From contig NZ_CP115784.1 in the NCBI RefSeq assembly GCF_027913215.1, forward strand, positions 3,047,501 to 3,111,500: 64,000 bases of DNA. The letters run 5' to 3'. Below the pieces are notes generated by a model. It saw nothing but the letters and a program-made list of their open reading frames with translations. It was not told where the DNA came from and did not search any database. This document shows positions 1-7,800 of the stretch, piece by piece. Source of the DNA: Paracoccus aerodenitrificans (lineage in GTDB: Bacteria; Pseudomonadota; Alphaproteobacteria; Rhodobacterales; Rhodobacteraceae). Each line of letters opens with the position of its first letter. Within the stretch, counting starts at the first letter, position 1. The position numbers were made by a program, and so were the translations under genes.

Positions 1-73
1 TTATAAATTCTCGAACCGACGAACCACCGGCCTTTGGAATATTAACAAAGACGAGATTTTTTGACGAGCTCAT
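1..73 (-). CDS. sulfotransferase, N-terminal fragment at the window edge
   Basis: Reading the minus strand from an ATG at 73 gives 24 codons that run off the left edge. They contain VNIPKAGGSSVREF, the 5'-phosphosulfate-binding loop of PAPS-dependent sulfotransferases; the 28769-29542 gene has HIPKTAGQTI at the same place. The frame stays open upstream to about position 199 and encodes a basic, helix-like stretch (LRYLYQLNNLLQSKGRPE), so the true start may be a TTG at 169 or 148. No convincing ribosome-binding site decides this. An IS630 copy lies immediately upstream. The family assignment rests on one motif. Confidence 0.55.
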   Translation of the reverse strand, partial: MSSSKNLVFVNIPKAGGSSVREFI

Positions 74-202
74 GACGCAGTCCGGTCTCTGACGCTCAGG
101 ACGTCCTTTGGATTGGAGTAAATTGTTGAGTTGATACAGATAGCGCAAGTCACGCGCTTTCCTGCCCAAAGTCAGCTGGTTTCGCCTGTCTCCCGCGCTC
201 TA

Positions 203-1254
203 GAGCGTCCGGCTTTTAACCTGAGACATATCCGGCAGCGTTGAAGTAGTTCCAGCACTCCTCTGGTTTGAAGAGATCACAGATTTCCGTGAGAGCGTGG
301 AACATGTCGGTGAAGGACCGCGCACCGATTCTGCGCAGGTGTGCCTTGAGTTTGGAGAATGCCATCTCGATCGGGTCAGGTCGGGACTATAGGGCGGCAG
401 AAACAGGAACCAGCATCCGGCTTTGCGCATGGCTTTGGCGGCTGCGGCGTTCTTATGTGTTGCAAGGTTGTCGAGGATGACAACGGTGCCCGGCTCCAGT
501 TCCGGCACGAGCACCTGCTCAACGTAGGCTCGAAAGGCTTCGCCATCCATCGCCCCCTTGATGACCCACGGTGCAATCAGCGCGTCGGCGCTGAGGCCTG
601 CGATGAAGGTCTGCGTCCCCCATGATCCGAAGGGCGCATCCATCACCAGCCGCTCGCCCCGCTGCGACCATCCACGCTGACGGGTCATATTGGTTTTGAC
701 AGAGGTTTCATCAATGAAGACAACGCGCTCTGGCTGGGCCGCCACGGCTGGCAGGCGGTGCTTGACCCAATAGTCGCGCTGCTTTTTTACCCTTGCGCGG
801 CGTCGCTCGGTGGCCACCAGCGTCTTTTTTTGTAAGTAAACCCGAGCTTGCGCAGGAACCGGCCAATCGCGTCAGGATGCGCCTGAACGCCGGTCGCATC
901 CGCCAGCGCACCGGCCAGTTCGGGCATGGTCACATCACCGTCCTGATCGATCAGTTCAACCAGAAAGGCGCGATGAGGATCAAGCTTACCCTTGCCGCGA
1001 GAGCGGCCCTGTGGCGCGGCTCTGGCCTGTCCCGTGCGTCGGATCGCAAGGCCCCACCGCGCCCCGGTGGCAGGCGAGAGCTTCAGGCGCAACGCCGCCG
1101 TGCGCCCGCTCAACCCTTCTTCAACCAACTTCTGAAACCGCGCCCGAAGCGCATCTGGCAAAGGTGCTGACATGATCCATCATCCCAATCAGGATGAATC
1201 ACAAATCAGATCTTATGGGAACCCCTTGAGATTCAGGCTTTCAGCCGGACGCTT
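203..1254 (-). mobile_element. IS630-family insertion sequence with TA target duplication
   Basis: Inverted ends AGCGTCCGGCT (204-214) and AGCCGGACGCT (1243-1253) match exactly over 11 bases, and each is flanked on the outside by TA (201-202 and 1255-1256). This is the TA duplication expected for IS630/Tc1-type elements. The interior is filled by a frameshifted IS630 transposase on the minus strand. Element length is about 1.05 kb. It separates a coding remnant (1256-1402) from the sulfotransferase start at the left edge. Confidence 0.85.
216..1173 (-). pseudogene. IS630-family transposase, probably inactivated
   Basis: The first frame (start 1173, MSAPLPDALRARF) is a helix-turn-helix DNA-binding half. 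At a run of seven A on the coding strand (complement of 825-831) a -1 shift joins it to the catalytic half with FIDETSVKTNM and VVILDNLATHK, the first two DDE acidic motifs. Many IS630 relatives use such a slippery run as programmed frameshifting. A second break is not programmed: near 376-378 one base is missing, so SPDLNPIEM becomes SPDLTRSRW. Restoring one A recovers the last catalytic Glu and a normal C-terminus ending at 216. The element is therefore likely dead, unless the missing base is a sequencing error. Confidence 0.85.
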
Positions 1255-1255
1255 T

Positions 1256-1402
1256 AAGGGCTGCGACTTTTTTGGCAAGCAAAATTTCACTTCTTTTGGC
1301 GAACTCCACATACTCTGTATTCTCGAAGCCCCAAATAGTTGAGGTGGCATCAGGATGGTGATCTACCAAGAACGGCATGGCATCGAAAACCCTGGAGCGA
1401 TC
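1256..1402 (-). pseudogene. coding remnant trapped between two insertion sequences
   Basis: The minus strand between the IS5 and IS630 ends reads as protein-like sequence: VFDAMPFLVDHHPDATST, then WGFENTEYVEFAKRSE, then ILLAKKVAAL, without a stop. Codon choice looks coding-like. Removing IS630 and one TA continues the frame for about ten codons to a stop (…ALRARETGETS) just before the sulfotransferase reading frame. A TAG at 1403-1405 closes the frame upstream, nine bases from the IS5 end. It may thus be a small gene starting at the ATG at 1378, or the C-terminus of a larger one cut by IS5. I do not recognise the family. Confidence 0.4.
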
Positions 1403-1413
1403 CTAGTCTATAC

Positions 1414-2497
1414 GGCACCTTGTTGCATGGGTCGCTGATTTCGGCGAGAAAGTGCGCTCTGTTGTTTTGATGGTAGCGTGCGATGCCGCATAAATTCAAC
1501 GCTGATCGCCGCGACAAGTTTCCCAAGACGAGATACGCGGTGACCAATTGGTCGGATTACAACGAGGCTTTACGCCGTCGCGGGGACGTGACGATCTGGA
1601 TCGAGGATGGGACTGCCGGGAAGTGGTCAGCGCCGAAACGAAAGGGTCGCGGGGGCCGGCCGAAATATTCGGACTTCGCGATCGAGACCTGCCTGACGCT
1701 GGGGCTGATCTTTCACCAGCCGTTGCGCCAAACCCAGGGGTTCGTCCGGTCGCTACTTGGACTGATGGGCGTGGAGTTGCCGGTTCCAGACTTCTCGACC
1801 TTGTCGCGGCGCACGATTGGCCTTTCGGTCGTGGACGACAGGCCGAAATCATCAGGCCCAGTCACGCTGATCGTGGATAGCACGGGCCTGAAGATCCACC
1901 GTGGTTCAGGCTGGCAGGAGGTCAAACATGGCACGGGAAAGACCCGCAAATCCTGGCGCAAACTGCACATCGGATACGATCCTGATAGCGGCGAGATCAT
2001 CGCCTCGCTGCTGACCATAGACCAGGTCGGCGACGAAACCGCGTTGCCTGAACTCATCGCCGGGATCGAAACCCCGGTGGCCCGCATCCTTGCTGACGGA
2101 GCCTATGACGGGACCGGGGTTTCCAACTGCTTGAGCGAGGCTTTCGGACCCGATGTCGAGATCACCATCCCCCCGCCGATCACCGCAGTCCCTGGCCTGA
2201 GCGATAGGCGCGACGCTCACATAGAGCATATCGCCGAGCATGGCCGAATGGCGTGGCAGTCAGCAACGGGGTACAATGCTCGAGCCCTCGTCGAAGCCCA
2301 GATCGGGCGCCGCAAGTTCGTCATCGGCCCAAGGCTAAACGCCAGGGAAATGGACCGCCAAATCACAGAAAATAAGATCACCACAAAATCACTCAACCGC
2401 ATGACCCGCATCGGTCGTGCGGTCTTCAAACGTGTCGCATAGATTCAAGGAGAAAGGCGCGATTGCGTCCGAAGGCTGACCCATGCAACAAGGTGCC
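1414..2497 (+). mobile_element. IS5-family insertion sequence, intact copy
   Basis: Terminal inverted repeats GGCACCTTGTTGCATGGGTC (1414-1433) and its complement (2478-2497) match over 20 bases and enclose one full-length transposase gene. Total length is 1084 bp. A second copy with the same ends lies inverted at 26054-28675. No clear target duplication is visible: TAC lies outside on the left and TTG on the right. This would fit recombination between copies. Confidence 0.88.
1483..2442 (+). CDS. IS5-family transposase
   Basis: This is a 319-residue DDE transposase. The N-terminal third (RRGDVTIWIEDGTAG, FAIETCLTLGLIF) is the DUF4096-like region of IS5 enzymes. The catalytic core shows LIVDSTGLKI (first Asp) and ILADGAYDG (second Asp), with an R-rich C-terminus near AREMDRQITE. 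The start ATG at 1483 lies 70 bp inside the left repeat. The gene is complete. The interrupted copy at 26108-28606 encodes the same amino acids wherever both are present, so one copy arose from the other recently or they have been homogenised. Confidence 0.92.
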   Translation: MPHKFNADRRDKFPKTRYAVTNWSDYNEALRRRGDVTIWIEDGTAGKWSAPKRKGRGGRPKYSDFAIETCLTLGLIFHQPLRQTQGFVRSLLGLMGVELPVPDFSTLSRRTIGLSVVDDRPKSSGPVTLIVDSTGLKIHRGSGWQEVKHGTGKTRKSWRKLHIGYDPDSGEIIASLLTIDQVGDETALPELIAGIETPVARILADGAYDGTGVSNCLSEAFGPDVEITIPPPITAVPGLSDRRDAHIEHIAEHGRMAWQSATGYNARALVEAQIGRRKFVIGPRLNAREMDRQITENKITTKSLNRMTRIGRAVFKRVA

Positions 2498-2641
2498 TTG
2501 ATGCCGTTGTCGTAGCTGTCTTTTTCGACAGGCTGCCGCGCTAAAGGCCAGCTTCCAGAACGCAGTGCTTTACCGGCGCAGATTGTCTCTTTAACCTCCC
2601 TGTCATTAACAAATGTATAACCCTCAAGGGAAGGACCTGGG

Positions 2642-2983
2642 ATGAGCAAGCGTGACGATCTGATTGCCAAATATGCCGCAGATATGAAGGACAAACTGGG
2701 TGTAACGCCCGATATGGATCTGCTGACCAAGGTCACGATCGGATGCGGGCCGTCGATCTACAGCGCGGATGCCGAGACGGTTGCCGGGACCGACGCAGAA
2801 GAGCTGGAGCGGGTGAAGAACAATTTCCTGATTCGCAAATTGGGCTGCGCTGACGGGCCGGAGCTTATGGATGCTATCAAGAAAGTGCTTAACGATTACG
2901 GCAGCGCCAATCGCAATAAATATCGTGCGGTCGTCTATTATCAGCTGACCAAGCATTTCGGCAAGGAATCCGTCTATAGCTGA
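2642..2983 (+). CDS. DUF2853 family protein
   Basis: This 113-residue soluble protein has the conserved DUF2853 layout: start MSKRDDLIAKYA, central VTIGCGPSIYSADAETVAGT, and C-terminal NRNKYRAVVYYQLTKHFG. The family has a solved fold but no established biochemical role. A purine-rich ribosome-binding site (GGGAAGGA) lies nine bases before the ATG. The gene stands alone between the IS5 right end and the DUF2125 gene. The 144 bp upstream contains a small inverted repeat (CTGTC/GACAG around 2516-2532) but no clear promoter. Confidence 0.85.
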   Translation: MSKRDDLIAKYAADMKDKLGVTPDMDLLTKVTIGCGPSIYSADAETVAGTDAEELERVKNNFLIRKLGCADGPELMDAIKKVLNDYGSANRNKYRAVVYYQLTKHFGKESVYS

Positions 2984-3028
2984 TCTTGCGGATCCGCCAT
3001 TTCCTGTTCTTTAACTGCGACCGGCGCT

Positions 3029-3050
3029 TGCCGTCAGGAATATGACGGCA
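3029..3050. promoter_or_regulatory. perfect 8-bp inverted repeat
   Basis: TGCCGTCA and TGACGGCA are separated by six bases in the 252-bp gap between DUF2853 and DUF2125. There is no T-run directly after it, so it may be an operator or a weak rho-dependent stop rather than an intrinsic terminator. Confidence 0.35.
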
Positions 3051-3235
3051 GCCCGGTGACTACACTTGTTTGTCATAAAATATTCGATTCCAGCGAGTTG
3101 GCCCCCCGAAACCGATCAGCTATCACTGCTTTAATATATTTGACGGATTTCTGCGCAATGATCCGGTATCTCAACCGGGCTTCATGCGTTGAACTGGAGT
3201 CCTAAGATTCACGGCTCGATAACAAGGTAGACCCA

Positions 3236-4867
3236 ATGAAACGCTTTTATTCCGCAACCGCCCTTGGCCTGATCCTGTCGGCAACCCCGGTTGTGGCCGA
3301 AATTACCCCCGAATCCGTTTGGGAACAGATGGGCCGCTATTTTGAGGCGAATGGCTTCACCGTCGAAAATGCAGCGCTCGATGAGTCCGGCGATACGCTG
3401 ACCGTCCGTGATTTTCGCGTGAGGCAGCAGGTTCCGGACAGCGATTTGCAGATCAGTTTCGGTGACATGGTTCTGACCGATAATGGCGATGGAACCGTTT
3501 CGCTGAATATGTCGGACGAAGCTGCCGGAACCATTCTCATGCAGGTGCCGGTTCCGCCCGAAGAAGACGCCGTGCAAGCTGCGGATGGGGCAGCCGAGGC
3601 GGCGGATGAAGATGTTGCGGCGGCACCGACCGAAGACGCGGCGGAGGCTCCGGCAGATCCCGCGACCGAGGCTGTCGCCGAAATGGAGACCCGCCCGGTT
3701 GAAGTCGCGTTCACGCTGAAAGTGCCTGGCGATTCGACGACGATCAGCGAAGACGGTGCGGCCTATGTGTACGACTATGCTTTCCCGTCTCTGGAAGTGT
3801 CGCTTGATCGTCTTCAGGTCGAGGATGAGGAACCGAAGGAAGATCTGGGCCGGCTGACGGTGACAGAGATCAAGGGGACCGACCGGATACAGGAAGACGG
3901 TCCGCTGACCCTGCATCAGGACGTCACGGCAGCGACAATGGCGATTGATTTCGCGTTCGAGGATGAAGACGTCTCGTTCACAACCAGCATGAAAGCTGCC
4001 GGGATCGACGTTATCAGCGATCTTATCGTGCCCGAGGGCAGCAATATGGGTGCGGATATCGTCGCTGCACTCGGTTCCGGGCTTGATATCAGCGGGAAGA
4101 CGGAAATCGGCGAGTTTCAGGCTGATTTCGATGTTGTCAACAAAACCGGGGAATCCGAAGGCGCGGGCGGAAAAGCAAGCTGGGATTCTCAGGATCTGGC
4201 GGTCGATTTCGGGCTGAGCGGCGATGAGCTGCGCTATGCCGGTTCCGCCGGTGTTTTCAGCGTCGATGCGAATCTTGCCAGCAGCAACATGCCTATCGCT
4301 TATAGCGCGGACAGCGCGAAATTCGATGTCGCAATCCCGGTTGCCGCAAAACCGGATCCGCAGGATTTCCATGCGAATTATGGTTTTCAGGGTCTCGAAC
4401 TGTCCGAAAGCCTCTGGTCGATGTTCGACCCGCAAGCAGCATTGCCGCGCGACCCTGCCTCGCTGGATGTCGATATCGATGGTCAGGCCATTCTTAACAT
4501 GAACCTGCTGGACCCCGAGGCGATGGAAGCGAGCACGACTCCGGGGCAGGTCAAGCTGCTCAACATCAATAATATCGCGCTGAGCATGCTTGGCGCGGAT
4601 GCAAAGATCACCGGTCGGCTTGAAGGGACCGAGGGGTCAAATCTGGCCTCGCCCGTCGGCACTGTCAGCGGTCGGTTCGAGGGTGTGAACGGTCTGCTGG
4701 ACAAGCTGGCATCTGCCGGGCTGATACCGGAAGAACAGATGATGGGTGCGCGGATGATGCTGATGATGTTCGCTCAGCCTGATGCCGAAAACCCCGAGGT
4801 CCTAACCACCGAGCTTGAGTTCCGCGAGGGTGGTGCTGTCTTTGCCAATGGCCAGCAGGTAAAGTAA
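3236..4867 (+). CDS. DUF2125 domain-containing secreted protein
   Basis: This 543-residue protein has a clear signal peptide (residues 1-21, ending ATPVVA/E), so it is exported to the periplasm or membrane surface. Residues about 108-152 form an Ala/Glu/Asp-rich low-complexity linker. The remainder is beta-rich with repeated short motifs, as in DUF2125 proteins of Rhodobacteraceae. These resemble AsmA-like or envelope proteins, but no function is established. The start follows AACAAGGTAGACCC. The gene is single. A long minus-strand open frame (3209-4435) is its shadow. Confidence 0.75.
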   Translation: MKRFYSATALGLILSATPVVAEITPESVWEQMGRYFEANGFTVENAALDESGDTLTVRDFRVRQQVPDSDLQISFGDMVLTDNGDGTVSLNMSDEAAGTILMQVPVPPEEDAVQAADGAAEAADEDVAAAPTEDAAEAPADPATEAVAEMETRPVEVAFTLKVPGDSTTISEDGAAYVYDYAFPSLEVSLDRLQVEDEEPKEDLGRLTVTEIKGTDRIQEDGPLTLHQDVTAATMAIDFAFEDEDVSFTTSMKAAGIDVISDLIVPEGSNMGADIVAALGSGLDISGKTEIGEFQADFDVVNKTGESEGAGGKASWDSQDLAVDFGLSGDELRYAGSAGVFSVDANLASSNMPIAYSADSAKFDVAIPVAAKPDPQDFHANYGFQGLELSESLWSMFDPQAALPRDPASLDVDIDGQAILNMNLLDPEAMEASTTPGQVKLLNINNIALSMLGADAKITGRLEGTEGSNLASPVGTVSGRFEGVNGLLDKLASAGLIPEEQMMGARMMLMMFAQPDAENPEVLTTELEFREGGAVFANGQQVK

Positions 4868-4993
4868 GAACCCGGCACCGAGAACCGGACTGGTCGTCCA
4901 TATGCGGGGCGGCCAGTCCATTATGCTGTTGTGTTTGTGCAGGGATTCCCGTCTTTTCGTACAGATCGGCCGGTAAACGAGGAAGGGAACATC

Positions 4994-6331
4994 ATGCTGG
5001 AATCGCTTACACATGCCATGTTGAAGGCTGCCCGTGACGCGGGGGCTGACGACGCCGAGGCATTGGCGATCCGCGCCTCGGCCACGGGTATTGATGTGCG
5101 TGCGGGGCGGCTGGAACATGCCGAACGCGCAGAAGGGGTCGAAATCGGTCTGCGGGTTCTGGTCGGTGGTCGGCAGGCCAGCGTCTCGGGCGCCGATCAC
5201 ACCGAGGAAACGATTGCCGTCATGGCGCGTCGCGCCGTTGCGATGGCGCAGGCCGCGCCGGTTGATGACAGTCTTGGTCTGGCCGATCCCGACCAACTGA
5301 TGCGGGATCTGGATGCCTCCGCGCTTGAGCTTTACGATCCCGGAGCCGAACCCGATCCCGCCATGCTGGAAGAGCGTGCGCTGCGGGCCGAGGCTGCCGC
5401 CCTTGATACGGATGGGGTCAGCACGGTGGAATCCGCCTCGGCCAGCTATACCACCCGCGACACATGGCTTGCGCTGAGCAATGGTTTCGAAGGCGGTCAT
5501 GTCCGCAATTACCGCTCGGTAAGCTGCACCGCGATCAGCGGAACGGGTCAGCAGATGGAGCGGGATCATGCCGGAGAGGGTCGGATCTGGGACGAAGACA
5601 TGCCGGAGCCGGAAGAGGTCGGGCGTCTGGCCGCCGAACGCGCCGTTGCCCGCAGCGGTGCAAGCAAGCCGGTAACCGGCTCATTTCCGATCCTGTATGA
5701 TGAGCGTGTCTCATCGGGGCTCATCGGGCATCTTCTGGCGGCGGTGAACGGTGCGGCCATTGTGCGCGGCTCAAGCTGGCTGAGAGATGCGATGGACATG
5801 CAGGTGCTGCCTCAGGGCATCACGATCCACGAAGACCCGCATCTTGCCCGGATGACCTCATCGCGCATTTTCGATGCTGAGGGTCTGCCGACTGCGCCGC
5901 GCGATATCGTCAGCGACGGGATCCTGCGGGGATGGAGCCTCGATCTTGCGACGGCGCGGAAGCTTGGGCTGGAAAGTACCGCAAGCGCGGTGCGCGGTCT
6001 GGGCGGGCCTCCTGCTCCGGGTGTGTCGAATATCGTGATGACGCAAAGCGGGCAAAGCCGGGACGATCTGATTTCCCAGATGGGGCGCGGTCTGGTGGTG
6101 ACCTCGTTGCTTGGCAGCTCGATCAACCCGACAACAGGCGATTATTCGCGGGGCGCAGCGGGTTTCTGGGTCGAGAACGGTCGTATCAGCCATGCCGTGA
6201 ATGAATGCACCATCGCGGGCAATCTGCGCGACATACTGCTGAGGCTGATCCCCGCGAATGATGCGCGGATGTGGCGCTCGGTCCGAGTGCCAAGCCTGCT
6301 TGTCGAGGGGATGACAGTTGCCGGAGCGTGA
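4994..6331 (+). CDS. pmbA: TldE/PmbA-type metallopeptidase partner
   Basis: This is a 445-residue TldD/PmbA-family protein. TldD and TldE form a heterodimeric protease that trims peptide substrates such as microcin precursors and helps degrade CcdA. The TldE subunit lacks the HExxxH zinc motif, and none is visible here. Family features are RAGRLEHAERAEGVEIGLRV near the N-terminus, and the C-terminal GLVVTSLLG and GDYSRGAAGFWVENG. The ATG at 4994 is chosen because GGAAGGG precedes it by seven bases; an upstream in-frame start at 4931 has no such site. The cysQ start overlaps its last 14 bases. A tldD partner is not in the window. Confidence 0.88.
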   Translation: MLESLTHAMLKAARDAGADDAEALAIRASATGIDVRAGRLEHAERAEGVEIGLRVLVGGRQASVSGADHTEETIAVMARRAVAMAQAAPVDDSLGLADPDQLMRDLDASALELYDPGAEPDPAMLEERALRAEAAALDTDGVSTVESASASYTTRDTWLALSNGFEGGHVRNYRSVSCTAISGTGQQMERDHAGEGRIWDEDMPEPEEVGRLAAERAVARSGASKPVTGSFPILYDERVSSGLIGHLLAAVNGAAIVRGSSWLRDAMDMQVLPQGITIHEDPHLARMTSSRIFDAEGLPTAPRDIVSDGILRGWSLDLATARKLGLESTASAVRGLGGPPAPGVSNIVMTQSGQSRDDLISQMGRGLVVTSLLGSSINPTTGDYSRGAAGFWVENGRISHAVNECTIAGNLRDILLRLIPANDARMWRSVRVPSLLVEGMTVAGA

Positions 6332-7106
6332 TCTGAAGCTTCTGATCGAAGCGGCGCAGGAAGCCGGAGAGATCGCGCACAGATTCTGGCGTCAGGACCC
6401 CGAGACATGGGAAAAGGACGCAGGCGCCGGTCCCGTGACCGAGGCGGATCTGGCAGTGAATGAACATCTGTTCCGGCGGCTGACTGAGGCGCGACCGAAT
6501 TACGGCTGGTTGTCCGAGGAAAGCGAGGATGAGGCCTCACGCCTTGATGCCTCGCATTGCTTCATCATCGATCCGATAGACGGAACCCGCGCCTTTATCG
6601 ACGGCCAGCAGGGGTTCTCGCATTCCCTCGCAATCGCCCGTGGCGATCATGTGGTCGCCGCTGTGGTCCATCTGCCTGAAATGGGTCTGACATATACGGC
6701 ATCCGAGGAGGGTCCGGCGATGCTGAACGGAACTCCGATCAGGCCCAGTGATGCAACGCTGGCCGATGCCGATATTCTGGCCAGCAAGTCGGTTCTCGAT
6801 CCGGGTTATTGGAAGGACCGCCAGCCGCCGGGTTTCAAGCGCAGTTTCCGCCCCTCTCTGGCGTGGCGTTTATGTCTGGTGGCCGAGGGCAGGTTCGATG
6901 CGATCATGTCGCTGCGCTCGGCTTGGGAATGGGATATCGCCGCCGGGGCGCTGATTGCCGCGCGGGCGGGGGCAGTCGTCACCAATATGCATGGCAAGCC
7001 GATGCGCTTTAACGGGCAGGATGCGCGGATCGACGGGGTGGTCATTGCCGGCCCCGCCCTGCATGGTCAGATCATGGAAAATCTGGCTCAGATGCCGGGG
7101 GCCTGA
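6318..7106 (+). CDS. cysQ: 3'(2'),5'-bisphosphate nucleotidase / inositol monophosphatase family
   Basis: A 262-residue member of the lithium-sensitive phosphatase superfamily. Metal-binding motifs are present: GPVTEADLAVNE, WLSEESED, IIDPIDGTRAFIDG and the C-terminal WEWDIAAGALIA. CysQ removes the 3'-phosphate of PAP, the by-product of PAPS-dependent sulfate transfer and sulfate assimilation. Starts at TTG inside the end of pmbA, so the two are translationally coupled. An inositol-monophosphatase activity cannot be excluded from motifs alone. The two sulfotransferases in this window would produce its substrate. Confidence 0.8.
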   Translation: MPERDLKLLIEAAQEAGEIAHRFWRQDPETWEKDAGAGPVTEADLAVNEHLFRRLTEARPNYGWLSEESEDEASRLDASHCFIIDPIDGTRAFIDGQQGFSHSLAIARGDHVVAAVVHLPEMGLTYTASEEGPAMLNGTPIRPSDATLADADILASKSVLDPGYWKDRQPPGFKRSFRPSLAWRLCLVAEGRFDAIMSLRSAWEWDIAAGALIAARAGAVVTNMHGKPMRFNGQDARIDGVVIAGPALHGQIMENLAQMPGA

Positions 7107-7151
7107 TCGTTCCGGCAAACGCCCGGCAAAGCCGGTTTCGTAACTGCCGCC

Positions 7152-7796
7152 TCAGAACAGGGGCGGCAGATCGGCATAGGGGTCTGCGCTGACGGGCCGT
7201 GTCGCCACGATTGTGGTTCCCGGTCCGCCCAGCGTTGCGATCTGCTCGGCCAGCAAGGTGATGGCCTGAGATGCCGAGTTGCTGATGGCTGTCGGCGCAT
7301 CGCTTTCAAGCGGGACGGCGATATCGAAGGCGCGTGTGTGATGAGATCCCGCGCCGCTGCCCTCTGCCGACAGGAAATATCGACCCCGAAGCCGGAAATA
7401 CCCGTCATTTGCCGCCAACGCCTGTTCCACCCGCACATCAAGCTTGCGCTGCGGCGGCGATGCAAGCGGCCACGGCTCGGGGATGACCGAGGCACCCGAT
7501 ATTTCCGAAATGGCACGGGCCAGAGTCAGGGTAAAGGCGCGCTGCGGCTCATCCGCCCAAAGCACCTTGGTGCTGGAGCGGATCGCGCCATCTTCATCCT
7601 GCCAGGCGATTTCGTCGCTGGCGGCGTAATCCGGCAAGGAGACTTCCAGCAATTCCGTTGCGCCAAGCTGGTCGCCCGCAACTTGCGGAGAGGTCGGAGG
7701 GTTGATGGGATAGCGTGCCGTGCCGGTCCCGTCGCCGCACGCGGAGAGCGACAGGGAAAGAGCAGACAGCGCGATGCCGAGATGTAAACGGTGCAT
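7152..7796 (-). CDS. pqiC: PqiC-like outer-membrane lipoprotein (transport auxiliary component)
   Basis: A 214-residue protein with a lipoprotein signal: hydrophobic stretch LGIALSALSLSLSACGDG, lipobox LSAC with the acylated Cys near residue 20. The body matches the ABC-type transport auxiliary family (PqiC/DUF330). In E. coli, PqiC sits at the outer membrane and receives the MCE protein PqiB tube. Start chosen at the ATG immediately before the lipoprotein signal (7796); the open frame extends further upstream without a signal. It follows pqiB by four bases and is the last gene of the operon. Confidence 0.82.
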   Translation of the reverse strand: MHRLHLGIALSALSLSLSACGDGTGTARYPINPPTSPQVAGDQLGATELLEVSLPDYAASDEIAWQDEDGAIRSSTKVLWADEPQRAFTLTLARAISEISGASVIPEPWPLASPPQRKLDVRVEQALAANDGYFRLRGRYFLSAEGSGAGSHHTRAFDIAVPLESDAPTAISNSASQAITLLAEQIATLGGPGTTIVATRPVSADPYADLPPLF

Positions 7797-7800
7797 GATG

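Noticed and set aside
1408..2500. Target duplication for IS5 copy one
   Set aside because: TAC on the left and TTG on the right do not match; shifting the ends by one base gives no better match for this copy alone.
3209..4435. 408-codon minus-strand open frame opposite the DUF2125 gene
   Set aside because: Arg/His/Ile-rich composition without any motif; it is the antisense shadow of a gene with a clear signal peptide.
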